Source of the DNA: WTJH01 sp049889695
GTDB taxonomy: Bacteria; Bacteroidota; Bacteroidia; Flavobacteriales; Flavobacteriaceae
Reading direction: 5' to 3'
DNA: 64,000 nt
NCBI GenBank assembly: GCA_049889695.1
Contig: JBMHCX010000007.1
Location: forward strand, 186,001-250,000
Both the position numbers and the translations under genes were made by a program. Numbering within the stretch: position 1 is the first letter of the stretch; every line of letters begins with the position of its first letter. This document shows, in pieces, positions 32,028 to 41,131 of this stretch. The notes under the pieces were generated by a model. That model saw only the letters and a list, made by a program, of their open reading frames with translations. It was not told the origin of the DNA and did not search any database.

Positions 32028-32880
32028 ACACTACTGTTTTATTATTCATGACCAATACCTTGCGCTTGATGTGAAGTTCAACAGCACGCATCAGGACTAA
32101 TCTTTCGAGGTCTCTACCCAAGCGAATAAAATCTTGGACTTCATGGGTGTGCGACACACGTACTACATCTTGTTCAATAATGGGGCCAGCATCCAGTTCC
32201 TCTGTGACATAATGACTTGTTGCGCCGATAATTTTCACTCCTCTGTCGTAGGCCGTATGATAAGGCTTTGCTCCTGGAAATGCGGGCAGGAATGAGTGGT
32301 GAATATTGATGATTTTTGAGGGGTATTGCTCAATAACATCCGGATGTATGATTTGCATGTAGCGGGCTAAAACCACAAAATCTACCTGATGCTCGGATAG
32401 GATTTCTAGCTGTTGTTTTGCTGCTTTTTGCTTGTCTTTTGGATCAACGGCAACATGTATGAACGGAATTTTAAACTGATCGGCGATAAATTTTAAATCT
32501 TGATGATTGCTTAAAATAAAAGGGATTTCACAGTTTAACTTTCCGGATTGCTGCAAGGCTAACAAGTCGTACAGGCAATGATCGTATTTCGACACAAATA
32601 CGGCCATTTTTGGCTTTTTCGATTGTTCGTAGAACGAAATTTGCATCTGATATTTCCGTCCCAACTGAGCATTTATTCCTTCTTTAAAGCCGCTCCAAAA
32701 GAAATTTGCATGATCGAAAGCTACTTCTACCCGCATAAAAAAATGATTATGCGTACGATCCACATACTGATCGATATATTCGATATTCCCTTTAGCTTTG
32801 TGAATATAATCGGTTACTTCTGCAATGATCCCTTTTTGGTCAGGGCAATGAATGAGTAAGGTATATCTGCGTATTTCCAT
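32020..32880 (-). CDS. purU: Formyltetrahydrofolate deformylase
   Basis: 286 residues. The N-terminal ACT domain (about 1-85; LLIHCPDQKGIIAEVTDYI) is fused to a formyltransferase domain. Catalytic residues are visible in KIINIHHSFLPAFPGAKPYH (Asn-His) and ATSHYVTEELDAGPII (Asp). It hydrolyses 10-formyl-THF to formate and THF and supplies formate for purine synthesis. Its start shares one base with the amidohydrolase stop. Confidence 0.95.
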   Translation of the reverse strand: MEIRRYTLLIHCPDQKGIIAEVTDYIHKAKGNIEYIDQYVDRTHNHFFMRVEVAFDHANFFWSGFKEGINAQLGRKYQMQISFYEQSKKPKMAVFVSKYDHCLYDLLALQQSGKLNCEIPFILSNHQDLKFIADQFKIPFIHVAVDPKDKQKAAKQQLEILSEHQVDFVVLARYMQIIHPDVIEQYPSKIINIHHSFLPAFPGAKPYHTAYDRGVKIIGATSHYVTEELDAGPIIEQDVVRVSHTHEVQDFIRLGRDLERLVLMRAVELHIKRKVLVMNNKTVVFT

Positions 32881-34466
32881 TATTCTTGTATTCCTGGCTG
32901 GAGCAATTTAAACTTCTTTAAAGCTTTTTGTTCTTGGACCATTTCGCGCACCTCTTGAAGCAACTGTTTCGCATCGTAGATGACGCCATTTGAGATGGTG
33001 TATTTCACACCGCCTACTCGGACAATTTCATTGTCATCGGTTAGTTTAATCGCTCCTGTACCGTAGAGTGCTTTGAGGTTGAGGAGTGGATTTTCTTCCA
33101 TGAGAATCAGATCGGCCTGCTTTCCAACGGCTATAGTCCCTATAGCGTCGTCTAATCCCAATGCCTCAGCACCGTTGAGTGTCGCTGCTCGGATGACTTC
33201 CAATGGGTGAAATCCTGCTTCGCGGAGTAATTCTAATTCGCGTATATATGCAAAACCATACAGTTGGAAAATATAGCCAGAGTCAGATCCTGCGGTAACC
33301 CTGCCTCCTCTATTTTTGTATTCATTGACGAAGGTCATCCAGAGTTTATAGTTCTCTTTCCATTTGATTTCTTGTTCGGTTCCCCAGTAATGCCAATAGG
33401 AACCGTGCGAAATTTTACTGGGCTGAAAAAATAGCCAGAGGGAAGGGAGGGTGTATTCTTCATGCCATTCTGCTCGACGGGCTCTGTGAAGGTCACGACT
33501 GGCTTCGTAGATATTGAAGGTAGGATCGATGGTAAAGTCAAGAGCGATCAATTCATTCATCACGGCATTCCAATGGTCAGAAAAAGGAGGGGCAGCTTGT
33601 TGCCAAAGTTCTCCAGCTGCTTCAAATCGGTGTTGTTCATTGTTGTAGTTGTAATTGAGGGGATAGTTTTGAACAGTCCGGTCTTCGAACAAGGCTTCTG
33701 GCAGTCCATACCAGTGTTCCATGGTTGTTAGTCCGGCTCTTGCTGAATGAAGTACATTCCAGCGGGCAACGCTCAATTGTGCGTGATGACAAGCCGATCC
33801 TTTCCCTAATTTTTTGTTTTCTTCTAAGGCAGCTTTCATGATGGCTGGGCGAGCGCCAAAGAATTTTATACCATCCGCCCCATTTTTAGCATTTTGTCTC
33901 ACCCAGGCTCGGGCTTCTTCTGGAGAGTTGATCCCGTCTCTTGCTCCTTCTCCAAAACCTGTATAGGCGATAATTCTGGGGGCAATTATTTCATTTTTTT
34001 CACTTCTTTGCTTGAGGTCCAACGCATAAGAAAGTCCTCTACCACTGGGTTCGCGAATGGTGGTAATTCCGTGTGCTAACCACAGCCGGAATACATATTC
34101 CCAATCGGCTCCTTGAGCTTTTCCTCCAATATGACCGTGCATATCGATAAAGCCAGGGAGGACAAAGTTTCCTTCAGCAAAGATTTCTTTTCCTCCTGCT
34201 TTTAACTGGGGTCTGCGCTTGGGGTTAATTTCTACTCCGGGATAACCGACAGTGACGATTCTTTTTATTTTATCGTTTTCGATTACTATATCCACTGGAC
34301 CACGAGGTGGTGCTCCATTTCCGTTAATCAGGGTTACCCCGCGAATAATGAGTTGAGAAAATGGCCCCTCAGCAGCCTTGGAATTTTGTCCGGATAGTTG
34401 GGGGGTACTCATCAAAAACAATAGGACAAATAGCTGTTGAAGTTGGATGTTGAAATATTTAACCAT
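32880..34466 (-). CDS. Exported amidohydrolase (metallo-dependent)
   Basis: 528 residues from ATG 34466. The frame is open to 34550, but that extension runs through the porin terminator. FNIQLQQLFVLLFLM is the signal peptide. The metal-binding HxH is in VLPGFIDMHGHIGG. Other metal-site and barrel motifs are ACHHAQLS, TAGSDSGYIF, and AVGKQADLILMEENPL near the end. It belongs to the imidazolonepropionase-like/prolidase-like group of secreted amidohydrolases of Bacteroidota; peptides or cyclic amides are likely substrates. It is tandem with purU, but a shared function is not obvious. Confidence 0.88.
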   Translation of the reverse strand: MVKYFNIQLQQLFVLLFLMSTPQLSGQNSKAAEGPFSQLIIRGVTLINGNGAPPRGPVDIVIENDKIKRIVTVGYPGVEINPKRRPQLKAGGKEIFAEGNFVLPGFIDMHGHIGGKAQGADWEYVFRLWLAHGITTIREPSGRGLSYALDLKQRSEKNEIIAPRIIAYTGFGEGARDGINSPEEARAWVRQNAKNGADGIKFFGARPAIMKAALEENKKLGKGSACHHAQLSVARWNVLHSARAGLTTMEHWYGLPEALFEDRTVQNYPLNYNYNNEQHRFEAAGELWQQAAPPFSDHWNAVMNELIALDFTIDPTFNIYEASRDLHRARRAEWHEEYTLPSLWLFFQPSKISHGSYWHYWGTEQEIKWKENYKLWMTFVNEYKNRGGRVTAGSDSGYIFQLYGFAYIRELELLREAGFHPLEVIRAATLNGAEALGLDDAIGTIAVGKQADLILMEENPLLNLKALYGTGAIKLTDDNEIVRVGGVKYTISNGVIYDAKQLLQEVREMVQEQKALKKFKLLQPGIQE

Positions 34467-34470
34467 GGTA

Positions 34471-34504
34471 TAAAAAAAAACTCCGATAAAGATCGGAGTT
34501 TTTT
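34471..34504 (-). terminator. Terminator of the PII-amtB-porin operon
   Basis: A perfect eight-base stem ACTCCGAT/ATCGGAGT (34480-34487 with 34492-34499) is followed on the minus strand by a run of nine T. A plus-strand T-run is also present, but no plus-strand gene ends here. Confidence 0.85.
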
Positions 34505-34521
34505 CAAACAAAGAACAAAAA

Positions 34522-35541
34522 TTAAAAAGCGTATACCGCTGCCAAAACAAAGGAGGCTAAGTTTTTGGAAGCTTCTTCGCCCACAAAGATTTCTTCAGAT
34601 GCGCTATCTAAGCGAATTTCTGGTTTAAGGGTTAGGTTTCCTTGGGTGTAGTTTCCTGTGAGGGTTAAGGATAAGTTGTCGGCATCGCCAGTATTTACTA
34701 GAGCGCCAAAGCCATCAGTTTCGCTAAAGAACTCTCCTCTTAGACCGATGCTAAAGGAATCCGAAGTGCTGAGCTGAGGGTATAGAGCAACACCCGCAAA
34801 GCCTTGGTCATCTGTAACGGATGCAGATGTGGCATTAATACCTAGAAAAAATGAATCACTTAAGTCAAAACCACCGGTATAGTCGATTTGGCTATAACCC
34901 ATACCTGCTAAATAGTTCAGGTATTGACCTTTGTACCCTAGTTGGATTCCAGTCATGTACTTATCCACCGGGTTAGACTCAGTTACATCTGTAGGATTCA
35001 TTAAGCCGATCATCAATGACCAATCGTTTCCTAAATCCCAGTCGGCTTTTATTCCCGTGTGAGAAAACGGCCCGTAAGAAAACATATAGGAGGTAGAGTA
35101 ATTGAAGTTTGCTGCTGGAGAAATAACTTCATAGCCTAAAAACGTATTGAAGTTTCCTAGGGTCAGGGTCAACTTGTCGGATACATTGATATAAGCGTAT
35201 AGCTGATTGACAATGTTAGACGAGCCTGTAGATCCAAAAACGGCATCTGCACCACGAGGTCCAAAGACTAAATCTGCAACAAACCCCACTTTCTCTCCCT
35301 CGTAGGAGGCAACGATATTTGCCATACCGATCGCAAAGCCGGGAGCATTGGCAAATGAAGTACCAGGAGCCAAGCTCTGCGTCTCATTAAAGTTATAGCG
35401 GAAATATGTGTCTACCGTTCCGGAGAATTCGAAACTTGGCGTTTCCTCCGCAGTAGTTTCAGTTGACGTTTCGACTTCTTGTGCCCACAGCGTAGGGGTA
35501 GCAAATGCAAGGGCAATCCATAGAGATTTAAATTTTTTCAT
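34522..35541 (-). CDS. Outer-membrane porin-like barrel in the PII-AmtB operon
   Basis: 339 residues with a signal peptide (KSLWIALAFATPTLWAQ). The mature part starts with an acidic Thr/Glu-rich stretch, and then comes a barrel: FEFSGTVDTYFRYNFNET, VGFVADLVFGPRGAD, NFNTFLGYEVISPAANFNYS. It ends FVLAAVYAF, with the aromatic C-terminal strand. This matches the DUF1597-like porin found next to ammonium transporters; the family label is by eye. It would let ammonium or small amines through the outer membrane. It is 28 bases after amtB. Confidence 0.75.
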   Translation of the reverse strand: MKKFKSLWIALAFATPTLWAQEVETSTETTAEETPSFEFSGTVDTYFRYNFNETQSLAPGTSFANAPGFAIGMANIVASYEGEKVGFVADLVFGPRGADAVFGSTGSSNIVNQLYAYINVSDKLTLTLGNFNTFLGYEVISPAANFNYSTSYMFSYGPFSHTGIKADWDLGNDWSLMIGLMNPTDVTESNPVDKYMTGIQLGYKGQYLNYLAGMGYSQIDYTGGFDLSDSFFLGINATSASVTDDQGFAGVALYPQLSTSDSFSIGLRGEFFSETDGFGALVNTGDADNLSLTLTGNYTQGNLTLKPEIRLDSASEEIFVGEEASKNLASFVLAAVYAF

Positions 35542-35569
35542 AATAAATATAGTTTTGTAAGTGATTGTT

Positions 35570-36808
35570 TTAGTGTTGGTTCATTCGAAAGTCTGCATAG
35601 GCATCCATTCCGTGTTCTGCGAGGTCTAGTCCTTTTAATTCTTCTTCTTTGTGAACGCGAAGTCCCATTGTTTTTTTGATAACAATCAGGAAAATAAAGG
35701 AGGTGACAACCGATGTGAGCCCTACAATACCAACTCCTGCAAGTTGTATTAGAAATTGCTCAAATCCGGCCATAGCGCCGAAGATACCTACAGCGAGTGT
35801 CCCCCAAATTCCACAGATGAGGTGAACGGCAACAGCCCCGACAGGATCGTCTAGTTTGAGACGGTCAATGAATGCCACCCCTAATACGATAATTACGCCT
35901 GAGATAGCGCCAATTGCTAAAGCATCTAGATAGCCCATTTGGTCTGCTCCGGCAGTAATTCCCACAAGTCCACCTAAAACACCATTCATAAACATGGTAA
36001 GGTCGTAGTTTTTGTAAAGGATATTGGAGAATAGAGCTGCCGACATTCCCCCTGCTGCCGCAGCCAAGGAAGTGGTCACAAGCGTTAGCGATGTTAAAGC
36101 GGGGTCGGCCGAGAGAACGGAACCACCGTTAAAGCCAAACCATCCGAGCCAAAGAATCATCACGCCAGCTGCTGCTAGGGGGATGTTGTGCCCAGGAAGG
36201 GCCTGTGGTTTTCCCTCTTTGGAGAATTTTCCATAGCGAGCTCCGAGGAGTGCAATAGCGACAAGCGCAGCCCAACCTCCTACAGAGTGTACCAAAGTAG
36301 AACCGGCGAAATCATAAAATCCTAGCTGATCCAAAAATCCACCACCCCATTTCCAAGAGCCTACGATTGGGTATACTAGCCCGACATAAAGAATGGAAAA
36401 AATCATGAAAGAGTTGAGTTTTATACGCTCGGCAACCGCACCGGAAACGATGGTTGCAGCTGTTGCCGCAAACATTCCTTGAAAGAGAAAATCGGTCCAC
36501 CATGTATATCCGCCATCGGCATAAGCAGCTGTCATTCCATTTTCAGGAGGGGCAATTCCAAAGCCTGCAAATTTTAAAATTCCTAATGCTCCATCTTCAA
36601 ATCCAGGATACATCAGGTTGAACCCCCCTATACAGTAGACCACCAATCCCATGGTGATGATAAAGAAATTTTTGAAAAGTATATTGATCGTATTTTTTTG
36701 GCGGGTAAGCCCGATTTCTAAAAAAGAAAATCCTAAGTGCATAAAAAATACGAGAGCCGTACAGATCATCATCCATACGTTATTTGCCGTGAGTAATGCT
36801 TGTTCCAT
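35570..36808 (-). CDS. amtB: AmtB ammonium transporter, copy 2
   Basis: 412 residues with about eleven transmembrane helices. Twin His sites are FAGSTLVHSVGGWAAL and VGAVAVHLICGIWGTLAVGI. The N-terminus (FMHLGFSFLEIGLTRQKNT) and the extra loop YPGFEDGALGILKFAGF differ from copy 1, so the two are distinct paralogs. The tail LRVHKEEELKGLDLAEHG should bind PII. It lies between PII and the porin in a tight operon (22 and 28 base gaps). Confidence 0.95.
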   Translation of the reverse strand: MEQALLTANNVWMMICTALVFFMHLGFSFLEIGLTRQKNTINILFKNFFIITMGLVVYCIGGFNLMYPGFEDGALGILKFAGFGIAPPENGMTAAYADGGYTWWTDFLFQGMFAATAATIVSGAVAERIKLNSFMIFSILYVGLVYPIVGSWKWGGGFLDQLGFYDFAGSTLVHSVGGWAALVAIALLGARYGKFSKEGKPQALPGHNIPLAAAGVMILWLGWFGFNGGSVLSADPALTSLTLVTTSLAAAAGGMSAALFSNILYKNYDLTMFMNGVLGGLVGITAGADQMGYLDALAIGAISGVIIVLGVAFIDRLKLDDPVGAVAVHLICGIWGTLAVGIFGAMAGFEQFLIQLAGVGIVGLTSVVTSFIFLIVIKKTMGLRVHKEEELKGLDLAEHGMDAYADFRMNQH

Positions 36809-36830
36809 TTTGTAAGTATTTAAGTTGAAT

Positions 36831-37169
36831 TTAGTTGAGGGAATCGCTTCCTTTTTCTCCTGTTCGAATTCTGTACGCTTCTTCTACTGGCAGGATAAAA
36901 ACCTTTCCATCGCCAACCTTATCTGTCGAAGCTGATTGAAGAATGGCATCCACTGTTCGTTCCACAAAAGAGTCTGAGACGATGATGGATAGAAATCTTC
37001 TTTGGATTTCAGAAGTACTGTAGCTGATACCTCTATATACATGTCCTTGTTTTTCGTTACCAATACCGGTAACATCCCAATAGCTAAAGAAATTTACTTC
37101 TACAGCGTGTAGGGCTTCTACTACTTGTTCGAATTTAGATTTTCGAATAATCGCTTCAATTTTTTTCAT
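36831..37169 (-). CDS. glnB: PII nitrogen-regulatory signal protein, copy 2
   Basis: 112 residues from ATG 37169; the frame is open to 37193, but the -7-like box CAAACATA (minus strand TATGTTTG) at 37191-37198 puts transcription start inside that extension. It keeps Tyr50 in GHVYRGISYSTSEIQRR and the TDKVGDGKVF B-loop. It differs from copy 1 at about 19 of 112 positions. PII comes first here, before amtB. Confidence 0.95.
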   Translation of the reverse strand: MKKIEAIIRKSKFEQVVEALHAVEVNFFSYWDVTGIGNEKQGHVYRGISYSTSEIQRRFLSIIVSDSFVERTVDAILQSASTDKVGDGKVFILPVEEAYRIRTGEKGSDSLN

Positions 37170-37190
37170 GATTGATGATTTTATTTGACA

Positions 37191-37198
37191 CAAACATA
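37191..37198 (-). promoter_or_regulatory. -7 box of the PII-amtB-porin operon
   Basis: The minus-strand sequence TATGTTTG fits TAnnTTTG, about 22 bases before the ATG at 37169. No clear -33 element at the usual distance. Confidence 0.45.
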
Positions 37199-37264
37199 TA
37201 TTAAAAAAACATCACCTATCTAAAAATAGGGGTGTATCTATATATTTTTATTAAATAAACAAAA

Positions 37265-37289
37265 TGACCCCCTAAAAATTAGGGGGTCA
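37265..37289 (-). terminator. Terminator of crcB
   Basis: A perfect eleven-base stem TGACCCCCTAA/TTAGGGGGTCA has a three-base loop. On the minus strand it is followed by ATTTTGTTTATTT, a moderate T-tract. It lies 28 bases after the crcB stop. Confidence 0.75.
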
Positions 37290-37317
37290 AAAAAATAAAA
37301 GTAAAATTTCGTTGTCT

Positions 37318-37689
37318 TTAGGCTTTAAATCCTATCCAGCGTCCCAGCCATAAGCATATTCCACCCAGTAGGAATGAAATAGCCGAATAGAGAACAAAAG
37401 CGATCCATTTCTGAAAATCGAGCATTTGCACATTTTCAGAGATAAAACTCGAAAAGGTGGTAAGGCCACCACAAAAACCTAGCCCGAAAAAAAGCATCAG
37501 GTTTTCTGGGCTCGAAAAATTTTTAGGGATCCAACTATTTAAGAAACCGATCAGTAAGCAACCAATTATGTTGGCTGTAAAAGTTGCCCAAGGAAAATCT
37601 AAGGGGGAATGAATGCTTTCGCGCAGTAGCCAACGCAGTCCGGCACCCAATCCTCCTCCTATAAAAACAAGTGTGAATTGGTATATCAT
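37318..37689 (-). CDS. crcB: Fluoride ion channel CrcB/FluC
   Basis: 123 residues with four transmembrane helices. GGGLGAGLRWLLRESIH near the start and GFCGGLTTFSSFISENVQM are the fluoride-channel signatures; the Phe and Thr/Ser of the second line the pore. It forms a dual-topology dimer that lets fluoride out of the cell. I do not see a fluoride riboswitch in the short upstream gap. Confidence 0.95.
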   Translation of the reverse strand: MIYQFTLVFIGGGLGAGLRWLLRESIHSPLDFPWATFTANIIGCLLIGFLNSWIPKNFSSPENLMLFFGLGFCGGLTTFSSFISENVQMLDFQKWIAFVLYSAISFLLGGICLWLGRWIGFKA

Positions 37690-37734
37690 TAATCAAGAAT
37701 TTGTAACAGATAAATAGCCGAGAGGTCGAACGCC

Positions 37735-37920
37735 TTAATGGGTCAGAAATTTCATGCCCAAAAGAATCAGAAAAGCGACCAAGAATCCTAGTAGGATCTT
37801 ATAGCTGCCTCGGAAATAGGTGGGTTGTTTTTTTCTATCGATCGCATACATATATACAATGACTGCTGTGAAGCTGATAAAGAACAATATTCCAAATATG
37901 AGTTGACCTTTCGAAAACAT
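37735..37920 (-). CDS. Small conserved-looking membrane protein, 61 residues
   Basis: 61 residues with two transmembrane helices (about 6-25 and 42-58), separated by IDRKKQPTYFRGSYKILLG, a basic cytoplasmic loop. I believe this pattern recurs in Flavobacteriia as an uncharacterised protein, but I cannot name the family. It is upstream of crcB by 45 bases and may be co-transcribed. Confidence 0.65.
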   Translation of the reverse strand: MFSKGQLIFGILFFISFTAVIVYMYAIDRKKQPTYFRGSYKILLGFLVAFLILLGMKFLTH

Positions 37921-38005
37921 AGGCCAAAAATAAAATTTTTGATCGGAATTCAGTCGGACTATTCATCTTTGTTAGTTTTGTGAAACGTCCATAAAAAACA
38001 GATAT

Positions 38006-38395
38006 ATGAAAAAATACACGACTGCAGTTCAGTTATTTCATGAAGCCTTTGGTTTAGATTTCGCCGATCGTCCAACGATCGACATTTCTCAGAAGCTTAT
38101 AGAATTGCGATTTAATCTTATGGCAGAAGAAAATGAGGAATACCTAGCAGCGGCAAAAGCGGGAGATATGATTGAAGTGGCCGATGCTTTAGGGGATATG
38201 CTATATATATTATGCGGGACCTTAATTACGCATGGGATGCAAGATAAAATAGATGCAGTATTCGACGCTATTCAGCAAAGTAACATGAGCAAACTTGGAG
38301 CTGATGGTCGTCCGATCTACAGAGCAGACGGGAAAGTACTCAAAGGCCCAGGCTATTTTAAACCTAAAATTAAAGAATCTTTAACCGATCAGTAG
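38006..38395 (+). CDS. MazG-like all-alpha nucleoside triphosphate pyrophosphohydrolase
   Basis: 129 residues. The Mg-binding pattern is AEENEEYLAAAKAGD and then IEVADALGDMLYILCG, the E-x-x-E ... D pattern of all-alpha NTP-PPases. The C-terminal part SKLGADGRPIYRADGKVLKG is common in the Bacteroidota form. It should hydrolyse (d)NTPs to monophosphates, likely a house-cleaning role. It is convergent with ilvE, with 2 bases between the stops. Confidence 0.85.
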   Translation: MKKYTTAVQLFHEAFGLDFADRPTIDISQKLIELRFNLMAEENEEYLAAAKAGDMIEVADALGDMLYILCGTLITHGMQDKIDAVFDAIQQSNMSKLGADGRPIYRADGKVLKGPGYFKPKIKESLTDQ

Positions 38396-38397
38396 GT

Positions 38398-39444
38398 TTA
38401 TTTAACGGGGACTCTCCAGCCGTAGGGGTCATCGCTTAAGTTGTACTGAATATTCGTCAGTTTTTCCTTAAGTTCGACCGCAAGGGGCTGCGATTGTGGC
38501 TGAAGCTCGAATTTTTGTCCTTTATAAGCAAAGCCTTTGATTTGAAGAATTACCACAGCCGTTCCGGTCCCAAAAATCTCCTGAAGACTTCCATCGGCAG
38601 CACTATCGGTCAGTTCCTGAACCGTTAAAGGTCTTTCTTCAACCCTAACGCCCATATCTTTTGCCACTTGAATAATACTTTTTCGAGTGACACCGTCAAG
38701 AATTCTATCATTGGTAGGAGCCGTAATCAGTTGGTCGTTGATTCGGAAGAAAATGTTCATGGTGCCTGCTTCCTCCAGTTGCTGGTGGGTATTGGCATCG
38801 GTCCAGATAATTTGTTGGTATCCTTCTTCTTGGGCCAGTTGAGTTGGATAGAATTGAGCACCGTAGTTTCCAGCAGCCTTTGCAAACCCAACACCCCCGT
38901 CGGCCGCTCTACTGAAGCGGTCAGCGATTAGAACCGATACTTCACCGCCATAATACTTTTGCACTGGGGCACAAATAATCATAAATATATATTCCTTAGA
39001 TGGCGATGCCTGTACGCAAGCTTCTGAGCCAAAAACAAAGGGTCGGATATAGAGGGAGTTGCCCACTCCTTTCGGAATCCAAGCAGCATCCATTTGCAGT
39101 AGTTGATGAAGACCTTCAAAAAAGTAATCTTTCGGAAACTCGGGAATGGCCAAACGTTTTGCCGATCGATTAATCCGTTCAAAGTTCTGGTCGGGACGGA
39201 ATAAGAAAATTTGGTCGGCCTCGTCCTTGTAGGCTTTCATTCCTTCAAAAACGGCTTGTCCATAGTGGAGCGAGCTCATCGAAGGGGAAATTTCCAAGGG
39301 ACCATATGGTTTAATTTCCGGTTCTTGCCAAGCTCCGTCTTTGTAATGGCAGATGAACATATGATCGGTAAAAACGGTTCCAAAAGACAAAGAATCGAAG
39401 TCTACTTGGTCTATTCTGGAGTGATTTACGGCCTGGATTTTCAT
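38398..39444 (-). CDS. ilvE: Branched-chain amino-acid aminotransferase
   Basis: 348 residues of the long class IV PLP type. Visible are the substrate-loop LHYGQAVFEGMKAYKDE, the PLP-Lys region around RAADGGVGFAKAAGNYGAQF, LEEAGTMNIFF and DGVTRKSIIQVAKDMG. It transfers the amino group between glutamate and the ketoacids of Leu, Ile and Val. Single gene. Confidence 0.95.
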   Translation of the reverse strand: MKIQAVNHSRIDQVDFDSLSFGTVFTDHMFICHYKDGAWQEPEIKPYGPLEISPSMSSLHYGQAVFEGMKAYKDEADQIFLFRPDQNFERINRSAKRLAIPEFPKDYFFEGLHQLLQMDAAWIPKGVGNSLYIRPFVFGSEACVQASPSKEYIFMIICAPVQKYYGGEVSVLIADRFSRAADGGVGFAKAAGNYGAQFYPTQLAQEEGYQQIIWTDANTHQQLEEAGTMNIFFRINDQLITAPTNDRILDGVTRKSIIQVAKDMGVRVEERPLTVQELTDSAADGSLQEIFGTGTAVVILQIKGFAYKGQKFELQPQSQPLAVELKEKLTNIQYNLSDDPYGWRVPVK

Positions 39445-39500
39445 TAGAGTACTCTTGGCATTTATTAATATTGTAAAATTAAATATTCATCTCCACATAG

Positions 39501-40187
39501 ATGCAAACAAACCGAAAAGAAATCATTGCTACAGCCGATGGGAGTCCATCGCTCTTCCTACCCGAATTAAAGGAGACCTATCATTCCCGTCATGGGGCTC
39601 AGACCGAATCGGACTATGTTTTTCTGCAAAAGGGCCTTTCACATTGGTTAGATCTTTCGGATAAATCAAAATCTATTCACCTTTTGGAGGTAGGCTTTGG
39701 AACTGGCTTAAATGCTTATCTTACCTTCAAAGCTGCTGTAAAACAAAAGCTTAGCATCCATTACCATAGCTTAGAAAAATTCCCGCTTTCGATTTCTTTA
39801 TTGGAGCAAATGCAATTCGATCAGTTCTTGGGAGCTACTGCCAGTCAGTCTTATTTCTGGCCGTTACATCAAGCGGAGTGGGAGGTGTCTACGGCTATAT
39901 CAGCAAATTTTCACTTGTGCAAAAAAGAGGTCGGTTTTGAAGATTTTCGCACAGAGCAGAAATATGACATCATTTTCTATGATGCTTTTGGAGCCCATGC
40001 CCAGCCACAAATGTGGACCGCTGAAAGAATGGCACAAGCGGCAAACTTACTACGCTCTGGTGGGGTCTGGGTCAGTTATTGCGCAAAAGGCAGTGTTCGG
40101 CGGGCGTTAGAAGATGCAGGCTTGCAAGTAGAAAGACTACCCGGCCCCCCAGGGAAAAGGGAAATGCTCCGCGCTATTCGCCCTTAA
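39501..40187 (+). CDS. mnmD: tRNA (5-methylaminomethyl-2-thiouridine)-methyltransferase, stand-alone MnmD
   Basis: 228 residues. The SAM-binding motif is LLEVGFGTGLNAYLTF and the catalytic core is YDIIFYDAFGAHAQPQMWT. It corresponds to the C-terminal methyltransferase half of E. coli MnmC (MnmC2), without the FAD oxidase part, the form used in many bacteria. It methylates nm5s2U34 of tRNA. The next gene starts 23 bases after the stop. Confidence 0.9.
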   Translation: MQTNRKEIIATADGSPSLFLPELKETYHSRHGAQTESDYVFLQKGLSHWLDLSDKSKSIHLLEVGFGTGLNAYLTFKAAVKQKLSIHYHSLEKFPLSISLLEQMQFDQFLGATASQSYFWPLHQAEWEVSTAISANFHLCKKEVGFEDFRTEQKYDIIFYDAFGAHAQPQMWTAERMAQAANLLRSGGVWVSYCAKGSVRRALEDAGLQVERLPGPPGKREMLRAIRP

Positions 40188-40210
40188 ATCCCTACATTCG
40201 CAAAAAAAAA

Positions 40211-41128
40211 ATGCGCATACTCATCACCGGAGCTACTGGTCTTGTGGGCCGTGCTCTCACCACTACTTTGCTGGAGCATAAATATCAAGTAAGCTATTTG
40301 ACCACACGGGCAGACCAGTTAAATGCGATTGCTGGCGCCCAAGGTTTTTTGTGGAATCCTGCGGCCAATACCATAGATGAAAATTGTTTTAAAGGGGTAG
40401 ATGCTATTATCCACTTAGCCGGGGCCTCGATTTCCATTCCGTGGACGAGAAAGAACAGACAAATCATACTTGAAAGCCGTGTACAATCGACTCAATTACT
40501 CCAAAATGCCTATCGCAATTATGGCGAGGGGAGCTGTCAGAAATTCATTGCCGCATCGGCCATAGGGATCTACCCCACTGACTTCAAGCAATTGTGGAAA
40601 GAGGGCGATCAGCTGGGGGAGGCTAATGGTTTTTTAGCCGAGGTTGTTGCGGCTTGGGAAAATGCGGTTGGTGCTTTAGCGGAAGATATTCCCACGACGA
40701 TTCGTATGAGAATTGGTTTGGTATTATCGACTCAAGGGGGGGTACTGCCGACACTCATGACTCCGGTCCAGTTCGGAATTGGTGCCGCCTTTGGTTCTGG
40801 AGAACAATATCAGTCTTGGATCCATATACAGGATGTTGCCAATGCCTTTCTACACGCTGTTCAGTCTTTGGACAGTGGGGTTTATAATATTGTTGCACCC
40901 AATCCCGTCAGTCAAAATGAACTGATCAAGCAATTGGGGAAAGTGATGAAGAGACCAGTTTTCCTGCCGAATATCCCATCTTTTTTCATTCGTCTGGTGT
41001 TGGGGGAACGCAGCAACCTAGTCACGGATAGTAAGCGCGTAAGTTCAGCTCGGCTGGAAGCGAGTGGATTTCAGCATAAATTTCCAAAACTTGAAGATGC
41101 GCTGACAGATCTGATAAAAAATAAATGA
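40211..41128 (+). CDS. NAD-dependent epimerase, TIGR01777/YfcH-like
   Basis: 305 residues from ATG 40211; the frame is open to 40079 inside mnmD but is non-coding there. It has the Rossmann start MRILITGATGLVGRAL, DAIIHLAGASIS and a C-terminal DUF1731-like piece (RVSSARLEASGFQHKFPKLE). Family YfcH/SulA; substrate unknown. Confidence 0.9.
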   Translation: MRILITGATGLVGRALTTTLLEHKYQVSYLTTRADQLNAIAGAQGFLWNPAANTIDENCFKGVDAIIHLAGASISIPWTRKNRQIILESRVQSTQLLQNAYRNYGEGSCQKFIAASAIGIYPTDFKQLWKEGDQLGEANGFLAEVVAAWENAVGALAEDIPTTIRMRIGLVLSTQGGVLPTLMTPVQFGIGAAFGSGEQYQSWIHIQDVANAFLHAVQSLDSGVYNIVAPNPVSQNELIKQLGKVMKRPVFLPNIPSFFIRLVLGERSNLVTDSKRVSSARLEASGFQHKFPKLEDALTDLIKNK

Positions 41129-41131
41129 CAA

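Noticed and set aside
34467..34550. 28-residue N-terminal extension of the amidohydrolase
   Set aside because: It is translated terminator hairpin and T-run of the porin operon; the signal peptide begins at the later ATG.
37204..37236. CACCTAT...ATAGGGGTG considered as operator for the PII operon
   Set aside because: The arms do not match in length (two C missing on one side), so the symmetry is weak.
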